Part shown: positions 1 through 9,648 of the stretch, piece after piece
Numbering within the stretch: the first letter of the stretch is position 1
Layout of the letters: each line of letters begins with the position of its first letter
NCBI GenBank assembly: GCA_018262455.1
Contig: JAGSPR010000117.1
Location: 1 to 22,451, forward strand
Source of the DNA: Deltaproteobacteria bacterium
GTDB taxonomy: Bacteria > Myxococcota > Polyangia > Haliangiales > Haliangiaceae
DNA length: 22,451 nucleotides
Reading direction: 5' to 3'
Program-made: the position numbers and the translations under genes
The notes under the pieces: model-generated
What the model was told of the DNA's origin: nothing
What the model saw: the letters and a program-made list of their open reading frames with translations, nothing else
Databases searched by the model: none

Positions 1-99
1 GCGCGAGACGATCACGCTCATGGCGTAATCCATGAACGAGTTCTTCATCTCCGTTTCGATGGAGATCGGCGTGATGTTGGAGGCAGTTACGTCGGACAT
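1..99 (-). CDS. gyrA: DNA gyrase subunit A, N-terminal fragment (partial, runs off left edge)
   Basis: Reading the minus strand from the ATG at 99 gives 33 residues containing [17 protein letters not shown], the strongly conserved N-terminal segment of GyrA just before the ALPDVRDGLKPVHRR region. GyrA is the DNA-cleaving and religating subunit of the GyrA2B2 type II topoisomerase that introduces negative supercoils. The active-site tyrosine and the C-terminal DNA-wrapping domain lie outside the window. ParC shares this segment in part, so ParC is the main alternative, but the [10 protein letters not shown] string fits GyrA best. No clear Shine-Dalgarno sequence precedes the ATG. A TATAGA element lies only 10 bases upstream. 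The gene is divergent from the thioredoxin-domain gene at 279. Confidence 0.93.
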   Translation of the reverse strand, partial: MSDVTASNITPISIETEMKNSFMDYAMSVIVSR

Positions 100-109
100 C
101 GAAGGCCGT

Positions 110-115
110 TCTATA
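110..115 (-). promoter_or_regulatory. possible -10 box of gyrA
   Basis: On the minus strand TATAGA (4 of 6 matches to TATAAT) ends 10 bases before the gyrA ATG at 99. No convincing -35 element is seen at 16-18 bases spacing. If real, the leader would be only about 4 bases long. This is a weak call. Confidence 0.22.
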
Positions 116-278
116 GCATGGCGAACACCGCCACCGACCCCCACGGCCCGACGAAGTGACAGGCTCGGCGCATTCCTGGCCGGCACGCAGGATGGCCCGA
201 GATCCAGCGGTCGCGTCGCTCGCGAAACCCGCCGCCAGGGCGGTTGCGACGCCTCCCGATCCCGCGTAAGCCCCGAAC

Positions 279-2305
<2,027 letters not shown>

Positions 2306-2309
<4 letters not shown>

Positions 2310-2716
2310 ACGCTCTTCTTCATCCCGTACATCAGCAGCAGCGCGAACGTCGCGATCGGGATGATGTACGGCAGGACGACGAGCCCGCCGAGGTCGAACT
2401 TGTTCCAGCCGACGATCATCTCCATCCAGGCGATCGCGCCGGCGATCAGGAACGCTCCGAACGCCTCCGGCCAGTCGGTCTCGATCTTGAGCCCGAGCCA
2501 GAACACGATCCCGCCGACGACGAACATGATCGACGCGAGCATCCAGCCCGGCAGGCCGAGGAAGCTCTTCACGCCGTCGCGTGCGCCCTCCGGGTTCTTC
2601 CACACGACGTTGATGACGATCACGATCGCCACCAGCAAGATCATCAAGATCAGGTAGGTCCAGACCCGGCTCTTCCCGCTGCCCATGAACTCGCGTTCGA
2701 CGATCTCGTCACCCAT
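2306..2716 (-). CDS. small four-helix membrane protein of unknown function
   Basis: The 136-residue product has four clear hydrophobic segments (about residues 18-39, 55-76, 85-104 and 110-130) joined by short loops, with a charged N-terminus (GDEIVEREF) and a C-terminal KKSV. I do not recognise the family. It begins 18 bases after the stop of the large Ser/Thr kinase on the same strand, so the two are probably cotranscribed, and it may be a membrane partner of that kinase; this is inference from position only. No good Shine-Dalgarno site is visible. Its stop codon (CTA on the plus strand, 2306-2308) overlaps the TAG of the convergent thioredoxin-domain gene, leaving no room for a terminator. 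Confidence 0.8.
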
Positions 2717-2734
2717 GATTTCATCGTAACGCCA

Positions 2735-5700
2735 CTACCGGGCAGCGCGCGCACGTTCGAGCAGGATCTTGCGGACCGCCGACAGCCGCCCGGCCTTGTC
2801 GAGCGGCTCGAGCAGATCGCGGACCGCCTTCCATTCGGCGGCGACCGCCTTGCGATCGGCGGCCAGCTCGGCGAGCCCGGCGTGGACCTCGGCGAGATAC
2901 CCCGGCCAGTGCGCATTCTGTGGCGCGCGCTCCGCGGCGGCCGTGGCGATCGAGCGCGCCTCCTCGAGCGCGGCGCGGCGGGCGTTGCGATCGTCGGGCG
3001 CACGCCCCGCCTCGGCGTGCGCGAGCAGGCCCTGCACGACCGTCTCCTTCCACTCGTTGTTGATCGGGTCGGCAGCGACGAGGGCGCGTGCACGCTGGAG
3101 GCCCGACGCGACCAGCTCGGCCCCGCGCCTGGGATCGCGCGGCACCAGGAGCTTGCCGAGGTTCACCTCGGTCGAGGCGAGCTCGTTCTTGTAGCCGCTC
3201 TGCGAAGGTGCGTCGGTGACGAGTTGCTGGCGGAGCGTGAGGGCATGTTCGTACGAGTCGCGCGCGCGCTCGAGATCGTTCTTGAACGCATACGCGTTGG
3301 CGAGCTTGGTGTACGACCACGCCAGCGAACGGCGGTACGGAGCGCTGGTCGGCTGGTTGGTCGCGAGCTTGCGGCGGAGCCCCAGGCCCGCTTCGTACTT
3401 GGCGATCGCGTCATCGGGGGCACCGAGGTAGAGGTGGCCGTCGCCGCCGCGGGTGTACGAACGCGACAGGTCGACCTGCCACGACGTGTTCTTCGGATCG
3501 CGGGCAACGAGCTCGCGCTCGCTCGCGATCGCATCCTCGAGCTTGCCGAGCCCGGCCCCAAACTCGCCGCTGTCGAGCAGGGCGAAGCCAAGATCGGCCA
3601 TGAGGTTGGCGCGCTGGCGCTTCCAGGTCATGTTCGTCGGATCGCGCCGGATCATCGCGTCGATCACGGGCACCGATCGCTGGTAGGTCTCGATCGCGCT
3701 CCGATCGTCGCCGATCTGGCGCTGGAGCTCGGCGAGCGTGTCCTGGACGTCGAGCACGCGCTCCTGGAGCTCGACGTTGTCGGGCTCGGTCTCGAGCAGG
3801 GTCTCGCGTAGCCGCAGCCCCGCGCGGTACTCGGCGAGCGCGGTCGCGGAGTCGCCGCGTGCCTGGTACACGGAGCCGAGCTTGAGGTGGCTCGTCGACA
3901 ACGCGAGCACCTCGTCGGACGGCCGGGTGCTCGCCTGGATGGTCGCGCGCTCGCGCTGGCTCTTGGCCTCGGAGTACTCCTCGAAGGCCTGGTCGATCTT
4001 GCCATCGTTGCGGAGCAGGTCGCCCAGCCGATCGTGGTTGTCGGCGGAGTGGAGCAGGATCTGGCGATCCTTCGGGACCTCGCCCAGCAGGCCACCGAAC
4101 TCGGCCTTCGCCTTCGTGTACGACGCGAGCGCCGCCGCCGACTTGCCTCGGCCCTGGTAGATCGTGGCGATCTGGTAATCGAGCCGAGCGATCATCGCGC
4201 GGGCCCCGCGGGTCTCGGCGGTGGTGACGTCGCCGACCAGGCTGGCGATCTGCGAGCGGGCATCGGTCCACGTCTTGAGCGCGCGGTCGGTGTCTCCCGA
4301 GTCGCGCTCGGCACGGCCGACGAGCTCGACGGCGGTCGCCATGCGATCGACATCTCCGGGCGGCATGCCACCGGGGATGGTCTCGAGGGTCGCGTAGTAG
4401 TCGCGGATCTGGCCGCCCAGGTTCGCGAGCAGGTCGAGCCGGCCGATCTGGATCAGGCGCTCCTTGACGTCGGACAGCATGCTGTCGATCAGCGTCTCGG
4501 CGGCGACCCGGCGGGTATCGGCGATCAGGCGGGCGTACTGCGCGGCGTCCCGCTGCTGCATGATCTGGCGCACCGCGAGCGTGCCCGTGCCCGCGAACGT
4601 CAGCACGGCGATCGTCGCGATCGTCACCGCCGCGCGGTGCTTCTTGATGAACCGGCCGATCCGCTGCCCGGTCGTGTAGCGGTGTGCCGAGACGAGCTGG
4701 CCGGTGAGGAATCGCCGCAGCTCGTCGGCGAGCTCGCCCGCATGGCGATAGCGATCAACGAGCTCCGGAGCCATCGCGCGCTCGACGATCGCGACCAGAT
4801 CGCGCGGCGCGCCGCTCTCGCGTTCGGCCAGCGGCACCACCCGCGCGAGCGCGGCCGCAGCGATCACGTCGGTCGCGGTCCGCGCGTTGTACGGCGGCAC
4901 GCCGGCGAGCAGGTGATAGAGCATGGCGCCCAGCGCGAACACGTCCGCCCGCTGATCGACAGGCTCGCCGCGCGCTTGCTCGGGCGCCATGTAGGCCGGC
5001 GTCCCCATCACCGCGCCGACGACGGTCAGGGTCGAGGTGCCGGCGTTGCCGGTGTTGATCGTGGTCGTCGGTTTGTTCGTGGTCGGCCGCGGCAGCCGCG
5101 TGGCCGAGTCCGGGCTGTCGCCGGCATCGAGGTCCTTCGCCAGGCCCCAGTCGATCACGACGGTCTCGCCGAAGTCCCCGATCAGGACGTTCGCCGGCTT
5201 GAGATCGCGATGGACGACCCGCTGGCTGTGGGCGTACGCGATCGCATCGGTCGCGGCGGCGATCCGAGGAAGCAGCGCGAGCCGATCGGTGAGCGTCCGG
5301 GCCTCCGCGATCACGCGATCGAGCGGTCGCCCCGAGACCAGCTTCATCGCGAAGAACGGCTCGCCGGTCGGCCACCGCCCCGCCTCGTACACCGGCACGA
5401 TCCCGGGGTGCTGGAGCCGCGCGGTGATCAGCGCCTCGCGCTGGAACCGTCCGAGGGCGTCTCCGGCGGGCTCGAGGAGCTCCTTGAGCGCCACGGGGCG
5501 CCCGAGTCGCTGGTCCTCTGCAGCGACGATGCGCCCCATGCCGCCGCGGGCGATCTCGCCATCGAGCTTGTAGTGGGCGTCCGACACGATCGGCAGCGGC
5601 GGCAACGCGCCGACCGCCGGGGCGGCGAGCGTCTGGGCGAGCTCGTGCTCGACCCTCGCCGCGACCTGTTGCTGGCTCTGGCCATTCGCGGCGATCGGCG

Positions 5701-5869
5701 GCGGCTCCACCGTCCCGTGCGGCAGCGAGGCCGTGCTCATGGGCGCGATCGTGGCGGCGAAGGCCTCGTCGCTGTCCGCGGCCGCGGGGTTGCCGGGGGC
5801 TCGCGCCGACGCGGTCGCGGGATCACGCGGGGCAGACCCCTGATCGCGCGGCCGGTCGTCGGGTACCAT
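2735..5869 (-). CDS. membrane-anchored Ser/Thr protein kinase with C-terminal TPR region
   Basis: The product is a Hanks-type kinase of 1044 residues counted from the ATG at 5869. A disordered N-terminus precedes the kinase domain: glycine loop GEIARGGMGR (104-113), VALKE lysine K129, HRDLKPAN with catalytic D222, DWG instead of DFG at 240-242, and MAPEQ at 294-298. A Thr-rich insert (about 246-287) lengthens the activation segment. One transmembrane helix (about 413-433) is followed by roughly 600 residues of helical repeats matching tetratricopeptide patterns (for example LASYTKAKAEF, AIETYQRS, ARDSYEHALTLR). The TPR half probably lies outside the cytoplasmic membrane and senses or binds partner proteins. 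The frame is also open to an ATG at 5890, which shares bases with the divergent hydrolase start. I prefer 5869 because a TGGAGA-17-TATGAT promoter lies just upstream. An internal ATG near 5740 is another option. Confidence 0.9.
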   Translation of the reverse strand: MVPDDRPRDQGSAPRDPATASARAPGNPAAADSDEAFAATIAPMSTASLPHGTVEPPPIAANGQSQQQVAARVEHELAQTLAAPAVGALPPLPIVSDAHYKLDGEIARGGMGRIVAAEDQRLGRPVALKELLEPAGDALGRFQREALITARLQHPGIVPVYEAGRWPTGEPFFAMKLVSGRPLDRVIAEARTLTDRLALLPRIAAATDAIAYAHSQRVVHRDLKPANVLIGDFGETVVIDWGLAKDLDAGDSPDSATRLPRPTTNKPTTTINTGNAGTSTLTVVGAVMGTPAYMAPEQARGEPVDQRADVFALGAMLYHLLAGVPPYNARTATDVIAAAALARVVPLAERESGAPRDLVAIVERAMAPELVDRYRHAGELADELRRFLTGQLVSAHRYTTGQRIGRFIKKHRAAVTIATIAVLTFAGTGTLAVRQIMQQRDAAQYARLIADTRRVAAETLIDSMLSDVKERLIQIGRLDLLANLGGQIRDYYATLETIPGGMPPGDVDRMATAVELVGRAERDSGDTDRALKTWTDARSQIASLVGDVTTAETRGARAMIARLDYQIATIYQGRGKSAAALASYTKAKAEFGGLLGEVPKDRQILLHSADNHDRLGDLLRNDGKIDQAFEEYSEAKSQRERATIQASTRPSDEVLALSTSHLKLGSVYQARGDSATALAEYRAGLRLRETLLETEPDNVELQERVLDVQDTLAELQRQIGDDRSAIETYQRSVPVIDAMIRRDPTNMTWKRQRANLMADLGFALLDSGEFGAGLGKLEDAIASERELVARDPKNTSWQVDLSRSYTRGGDGHLYLGAPDDAIAKYEAGLGLRRKLATNQPTSAPYRRSLAWSYTKLANAYAFKNDLERARDSYEHALTLRQQLVTDAPSQSGYKNELASTEVNLGKLLVPRDPRRGAELVASGLQRARALVAADPINNEWKETVVQGLLAHAEAGRAPDDRNARRAALEEARSIATAAAERAPQNAHWPGYLAEVHAGLAELAADRKAVAAEWKAVRDLLEPLDKAGRLSAVRKILLERARAAR

Positions 5870-5876
5870 CACGGTC

Positions 5877-5905
5877 ATCATAGCCGCCATGTCCGTCGGT
5901 CTCCA
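5877..5905 (-). promoter_or_regulatory. candidate sigma70-type promoter of the kinase-TPR gene
   Basis: The minus strand has TGGAGA (plus 5900-5905, 4 of 6 to TTGACA), 17 bases, then TATGAT (plus 5877-5882, 5 of 6 to TATAAT). The predicted transcription start falls about at the ATG at 5869, implying a leaderless message. The element lies inside the first codons of the divergent hydrolase. Found by eye, not tested. Confidence 0.35.
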
Positions 5906-6656
5906 TGTCGTTCGCGCGGGTGTCGGCCCGCGAATCCTGCTGATCCACGGCAGCGCCGCCGATCACGCCACCTGGTCGATCCAGCTCGCGTCGCCGCTGC
6001 GCGACCGCTTCGGCTTGCTCGCCTACGACCGCCGTGCCGGCGCGCACTCTGTCGAGGATCATGCCGATGATGCCGCCCGGCTGCTCGCCGAGGAGCCCGG
6101 CGAGCCCGGGCTCGTGGTGGGATCGAGCTTCGGCGCGGTGATCGCGCTCGATCTGTTGCGCCGCCATCCCATGTCGTGCCGGGGGGCGGTGTTGATCGAG
6201 CCTCCGATGGCGGCGTCGGACGAGGTTCCCGCTGCGCCGATGGCGTTCCTCGACGAGTTCGATCGCCGCGCGGCCGAGCAGGGCGGCCCGGCTGCGGCCG
6301 AGTACTTCCTGCGCTTCGTCCTGGGAGACGTGTCTTATGACCGCATCCCGCAGCTGTTCCAGGACCGCTCGAAGTCAAAGTTCGCTCAGATCCGTGATGA
6401 CTCCGCGGCGTTGATCGCCTACCGGCCGCGCTACGCGGAGCTCGCAGGCGTCACGGCTCCCGTGCTGCTCCTGGGGGGCGAGCGGTCCGCGCCGTACTTC
6501 CGTCCCACCCTGGCCGCGTTGCAGGCGGTGCTGCCCCGGGCTCGGCTCGAGATCGTGCCCGCCGCGGGGCACATGCTGCAGGCCGAGGCCCACCGGCGGT
6601 TCACCGAGCTGGTCACGCAGTTCGCGGCGCACGATGCTGGGCTTGCGCCCGGCTAG
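5889..6656 (+). CDS. alpha/beta-hydrolase family protein
   Basis: The 255-residue product is a compact single-domain alpha/beta hydrolase. The oxyanion-hole motif LLIHGSAADH (about 17-26) comes first, then the nucleophile elbow GSSFG with Ser80, and the catalytic histidine in PAAGHML (H238). The usual acid position after strand 6 or 7 is unclear: LLLGGERSAPYF (about 203-214) contains Glu208, the likeliest candidate. There is no signal peptide, so it is probably cytoplasmic. The substrate cannot be named; esterase, lactonase or C-C hydrolase activity are all possible. The ATG at 5889 is directly next to the start of the divergent kinase, and the hydrolase promoter would then lie inside the kinase coding sequence. 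HflX follows after 23 bases on the same strand, suggesting an operon. Confidence 0.85.
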   Translation: MSVGLHVVRAGVGPRILLIHGSAADHATWSIQLASPLRDRFGLLAYDRRAGAHSVEDHADDAARLLAEEPGEPGLVVGSSFGAVIALDLLRRHPMSCRGAVLIEPPMAASDEVPAAPMAFLDEFDRRAAEQGGPAAAEYFLRFVLGDVSYDRIPQLFQDRSKSKFAQIRDDSAALIAYRPRYAELAGVTAPVLLLGGERSAPYFRPTLAALQAVLPRARLEIVPAAGHMLQAEAHRRFTELVTQFAAHDAGLAPG

Positions 6657-6666
6657 CGGTTGGGCC

Positions 6667-6672
6667 AAGGTG
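6667..6672 (+). promoter_or_regulatory. ribosome binding site of hflX
   Basis: AAGGTG lies 7 bases before the ATG at 6680 and is the best Shine-Dalgarno match there. It supports this start. Confidence 0.45.
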
Positions 6673-6679
6673 CGCGGCC

Positions 6680-8107
6680 ATGGCGCTCGAGACTGGCTCG
6701 CTGTTCACGTCACTCACGGGTGACGAGCGCCCGACGGCGGTGGTCGTCGCGGTGCAGCTCACGGGCGTCACCGACGAGGAGCTCGACTCCTCGATGTCCG
6801 AGCTCGAGCGGCTCGCCAAGACGCTCGGCGTCGACCCGATCGGTCGGATCACCCAGCGGCGCGGCAAGCTCGCCCCCGGGATCGTGCTCGGTCAGGGCAA
6901 GCTCGAGGAGCTCGCCAAGTGGACCGGCGGCACGGGCGTGGTCCCGACCTTCGAGAAGCCCGGCCGTAGCAAGAAGCCCGACGAAGGCCTGGACGAGGAA
7001 GTCGCAGAGGACGCCCCGGATGCCGGTGACGAGCCCGCGAGCGCGGAGCCCGTCCCGGCGCGCGCCAAGGTCGTCCTGGTCGATCACGACCTGGCGCCGA
7101 CCCAGCAGCGCAACCTCGAGCGCGCGACCGGCGTCGACGTCCTTGATCGCACCTCCGTCATCCTCGAGATCTTTCACCGCCACGCGAAGACCCGCGAGGC
7201 CAAGCTCCAGGTCGAGATCGCCCGCCTCAAGTACCTCGCGCCGCGGCTGCGCGAGGGCGCCGGCGGCGGCGATCGTGTGCGCGGCGGCGTCGGCGGCAAG
7301 GGTGCCGGCGAGAGCTCGCTCGAGCTCGATCGCCGGCGGATCCGCGATCGGATCGCCGAGCTGCGCAACGAGCTGTCGCAGATCGAGGGCGGCTCCAAGG
7401 TCCGCCGCGACCGGCGCAGCGACCTCCCCACCGTGGCGCTCGTCGGCTACACGAACGCCGGCAAGTCGTCGCTGATGCGCGCGCTGACCAGCAGCGATGT
7501 CTACATCGCCGACAAGCTGTTCGCGACGCTCGACACCACCGTCCGGCGGCTCGCCCCGGCCACCGAGCCGCCGATCCTCATCACCGACACCGTCGGCTTC
7601 ATCAAGAAGCTGCCGCACGATCTGGTGGCGTCGTTTCGCTCGACACTCCAGGAGGCGGCCGACGCAGCCCTGCTGCTCCACGTGGTCGATGCGTCGGATG
7701 TGGCGCTCGCGGATCACATCGCCGTCACCCGTGAGGTGCTGGGCGAGATCGAGGGAGTGGAGGAGGTCCCCACCTGGCTCGTCCTCAACAAGATCGACCG
7801 GGTCGACGAGGCCGGGCGCGCGCTCCTCACCGAGCGCTATCCGGGCGCGCTCCAGCTCTCGGCCAAGGATCGCGGTGACGTCGTCATGCTCCGGGAGCGG
7901 CTGATCGAGAACTTCGCAGGCGCCATCGAGGAGACCGACCTGGTCGTCCCATGGGTCGCGCAGCGCATGATCCACCAGATCCACGAGCGCACCAGGGTGA
8001 TCGCAGAAGCCCACGACGACGACGGCACCCGGCTCCGCGTGCGGGCACCCTCGAGCATCCTCGAGCAGCTGCGCACCTCGATCAGCCTCGCGTCGCAGGC
8101 AGACTGA
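6680..8107 (+). CDS. hflX: GTPase HflX
   Basis: The 475-residue product is a ribosome-associated GTPase that in other bacteria splits stalled or heat-stressed 70S ribosomes. The N-terminal HflX domain carries GKLAPGIVLGQGKLEEL (about 62-78) and VVLVDHDLAPTQQRNLE (131-147). A coiled-coil segment follows, including LDRRRIRDRIAELRNEL (216-232). The G domain shows G1 GYTNAGKS (256-263), the switch region FATLDTT (281-287), G3 DTVGF (303-307) and G4 NKID (370-373). The glycine-rich family motif (usually GGIGTRGPGETQLE) appears as GGVGGKGAGESSLE. An acidic insert of about 45 residues (about 83-128) splits the N-terminal domain between the GKLEEL motif and the VDHDL strand. It probably forms an operon with the upstream hydrolase. 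Its stop lies one base from the convergent stop at 8109. Confidence 0.95.
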   Translation: MALETGSLFTSLTGDERPTAVVVAVQLTGVTDEELDSSMSELERLAKTLGVDPIGRITQRRGKLAPGIVLGQGKLEELAKWTGGTGVVPTFEKPGRSKKPDEGLDEEVAEDAPDAGDEPASAEPVPARAKVVLVDHDLAPTQQRNLERATGVDVLDRTSVILEIFHRHAKTREAKLQVEIARLKYLAPRLREGAGGGDRVRGGVGGKGAGESSLELDRRRIRDRIAELRNELSQIEGGSKVRRDRRSDLPTVALVGYTNAGKSSLMRALTSSDVYIADKLFATLDTTVRRLAPATEPPILITDTVGFIKKLPHDLVASFRSTLQEAADAALLLHVVDASDVALADHIAVTREVLGEIEGVEEVPTWLVLNKIDRVDEAGRALLTERYPGALQLSAKDRGDVVMLRERLIENFAGAIEETDLVVPWVAQRMIHQIHERTRVIAEAHDDDGTRLRVRAPSSILEQLRTSISLASQAD

Positions 8108-8108
8108 T

Positions 8109-9578
8109 TCAGAACCGGGCCGCGAAGCCGGCCATCGCACCGCCGGCGGTCGGCGCCACGAAGGCGGCCCGGGCGGGCGGGTGGCCGTCGCCGTGCAGCA
8201 CCAGATAGGCGGTCAGCCCGGCCAGCGCGACCCCGCCGCCGAGGGTGAGCCAGCCCGCCCCCGTGGTGTTGTAGAAGTCAAAGCACCGGGTGCCGGGCGG
8301 TGGCGTCGTGGGGCACGAGCCATCGATCTTCAGCAGGTATCCACCGACGCCGAGCCCGACGAGGGCCGCGCCGCCGGTGATGAATCTCCAGCCGCGCCAC
8401 GCACCCGGCGGTCGGGACTGGTCCGCCGGGCCTGGAGCGCTCGGGCCGGCGGCTCTCGCCGTGACCGGGGCGGTGAGGTCATTGGAGATCTCGACGTCGA
8501 CGCCTGGGCCCGCCTTGTCCCCGGTGAGGAAGGCCGCGAGCGATCGGAGCCGGTCGCCCGGCGGATCGGCATCGAGCGTGACGCTCGCGCGCCGCAGCTC
8601 TCGGCCCGTGAGGTCCACGAGCGCGCCGATGATCGCCGGGTGACCTGCGACCTGATCGACTCCGACGATCACCACCGCGGGCGCGTCGATCCCGTTCGCG
8701 AACAGCGCCGCATACTGGCCCTCGCTCTGCTCGCGCTCGGCCGCGGTCGCGAACCGGAGCCCGGTCCACCGCGTCGTGGTCTGCACGGCGAGATCGAAGC
8801 CGGCGTTGATCGTCACGAGGGTGGTCTCGCTCGGCTTCACCGTGACGTGGTGGATCCGGGACAGCTGCTTGCCGAGCTGCCCGAACACCCGGTACTGACC
8901 GGGGATCAGGTTCTGCTTCACCACGGGCGCGACCGCCTCGAGACGCTCGTTGATGAAGATCGCGGCAGCGTCGTTGCCGGCCCGGACCTGCAGCCCGCCG
9001 TGGCCGGCTGTCTCCGCCTGGGTACGCGCACGCTCGAACGACCTCGCCGCTTCCGGTCCGTACGAGGCCGGCGAGACCGCGCTGTCGGGGAAGCTGCGCA
9101 GGAGCTCGTCGAACACCTTCGCGGCGGCGCTCAGATCGCCCTGCCGCTGATGCGATAGCGCGAGCGCGATCATCGCCTTCTGCAACGGCTCGCGCAGGGC
9201 TTGGTTCGTGAACGTGCCCGCGCTCGCCTGCGCGGCGATCACCAGCGGGGACAGGATCTTGATCGCGTCGGCAAACCGGCCCGCGATCCAGGCACGATGA
9301 CCGAGGTCGACCTGGGCGGCGTAGTCCGCGGGCAGCCCGGGTTCCAGGTTCGACGCCCGCGACTGCCGCGCCTCGAACGTGCGCCCGACGGCCTCGTAGC
9401 CGCCCAGATAGCCGCGGTTCGCGAGCTCATCGAGCAGCGGCGACATCAGACGGTCGATGCCGTCTGGCTTCGCGCCCGTGTACGACTCGAGGACGATCGG
9501 GCCGCCGGCCGTCGCGGTCGGGACCCCGACGGCCATGACGCTCAGCACCGTGATCGCGAGGAGGCGGAAGGCTTGCAT
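8109..9578 (-). CDS. exported TPR/PEGA-domain membrane protein of unknown function
   Basis: The product has 489 residues from the ATG at 9578, which begins a good Sec signal peptide (MQAFRLLAITVLSVMAVGV, then TATA-GG). The frame is open further upstream but that would overlap the preceding lipoprotein and bury the signal. After a helical region with TPR-like patterns (HRAWIAGRFADAIKILSPL, SHQRQGDLSAAAKVFDELLR) comes a PEGA-like module (AAIFINERLEAVAPVVKQ..LIPGQYRVF). A globular segment and a Pro/Ala linker follow, then two hydrophobic helices (ITGGAALVGLGVGGYLL and WLTLGGGVALAGLTAYLVL). The tail ends in GFAARF. Such proteins are common in myxobacterial envelopes, but I know of no assigned function. 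It ends a long minus-strand run that includes two other PEGA proteins. Confidence 0.82.
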   Translation of the reverse strand: MQAFRLLAITVLSVMAVGVPTATAGGPIVLESYTGAKPDGIDRLMSPLLDELANRGYLGGYEAVGRTFEARQSRASNLEPGLPADYAAQVDLGHRAWIAGRFADAIKILSPLVIAAQASAGTFTNQALREPLQKAMIALALSHQRQGDLSAAAKVFDELLRSFPDSAVSPASYGPEAARSFERARTQAETAGHGGLQVRAGNDAAAIFINERLEAVAPVVKQNLIPGQYRVFGQLGKQLSRIHHVTVKPSETTLVTINAGFDLAVQTTTRWTGLRFATAAEREQSEGQYAALFANGIDAPAVVIVGVDQVAGHPAIIGALVDLTGRELRRASVTLDADPPGDRLRSLAAFLTGDKAGPGVDVEISNDLTAPVTARAAGPSAPGPADQSRPPGAWRGWRFITGGAALVGLGVGGYLLKIDGSCPTTPPPGTRCFDFYNTTGAGWLTLGGGVALAGLTAYLVLHGDGHPPARAAFVAPTAGGAMAGFAARF

Positions 9579-9600
9579 GCGAGGCGTCTCGATCGGGGCC

Positions 9601-9623
9601 CGCCGCGGGTGTGGGCCGCGGCG
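9601..9623 (-). promoter_or_regulatory. perfect 8-bp inverted repeat between two genes
   Basis: CGCCGCGG (9601-9608) and CCGCGGCG (9616-9623) are exact reverse complements around a 7-base loop. In minus-strand RNA the stem extends by a U-G and a C-G pair. It lies between the lipoprotein stop (9649) and the start at 9578, directly downstream of a TATACT box. It could be an operator, a 5' leader hairpin or a terminator without a U-tract for the upstream gene. Confidence 0.4.
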
Positions 9624-9629
9624 AGTATA
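9624..9629 (-). promoter_or_regulatory. possible -10 box for the TPR/PEGA gene
   Basis: TATACT (5 of 6 to TATAAT) on the minus strand, 45 bases before the ATG at 9578. No good -35 hexamer is visible upstream. The predicted start of transcription would fall inside the inverted repeat at 9601-9623. Confidence 0.3.
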
Positions 9630-9648
9630 GCCATCAGGCCAGGCCGTC

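Noticed and set aside
100..278. A separate small gene between gyrA and the thioredoxin-domain gene.
   Set aside because: The only open frames there are Arg-rich with no motif, and this is a divergent promoter region.
3887..6070. A 727-codon open frame on the plus strand opposite the TPR kinase.
   Set aside because: It mirrors the kinase codon pattern and encodes no recognisable fold.
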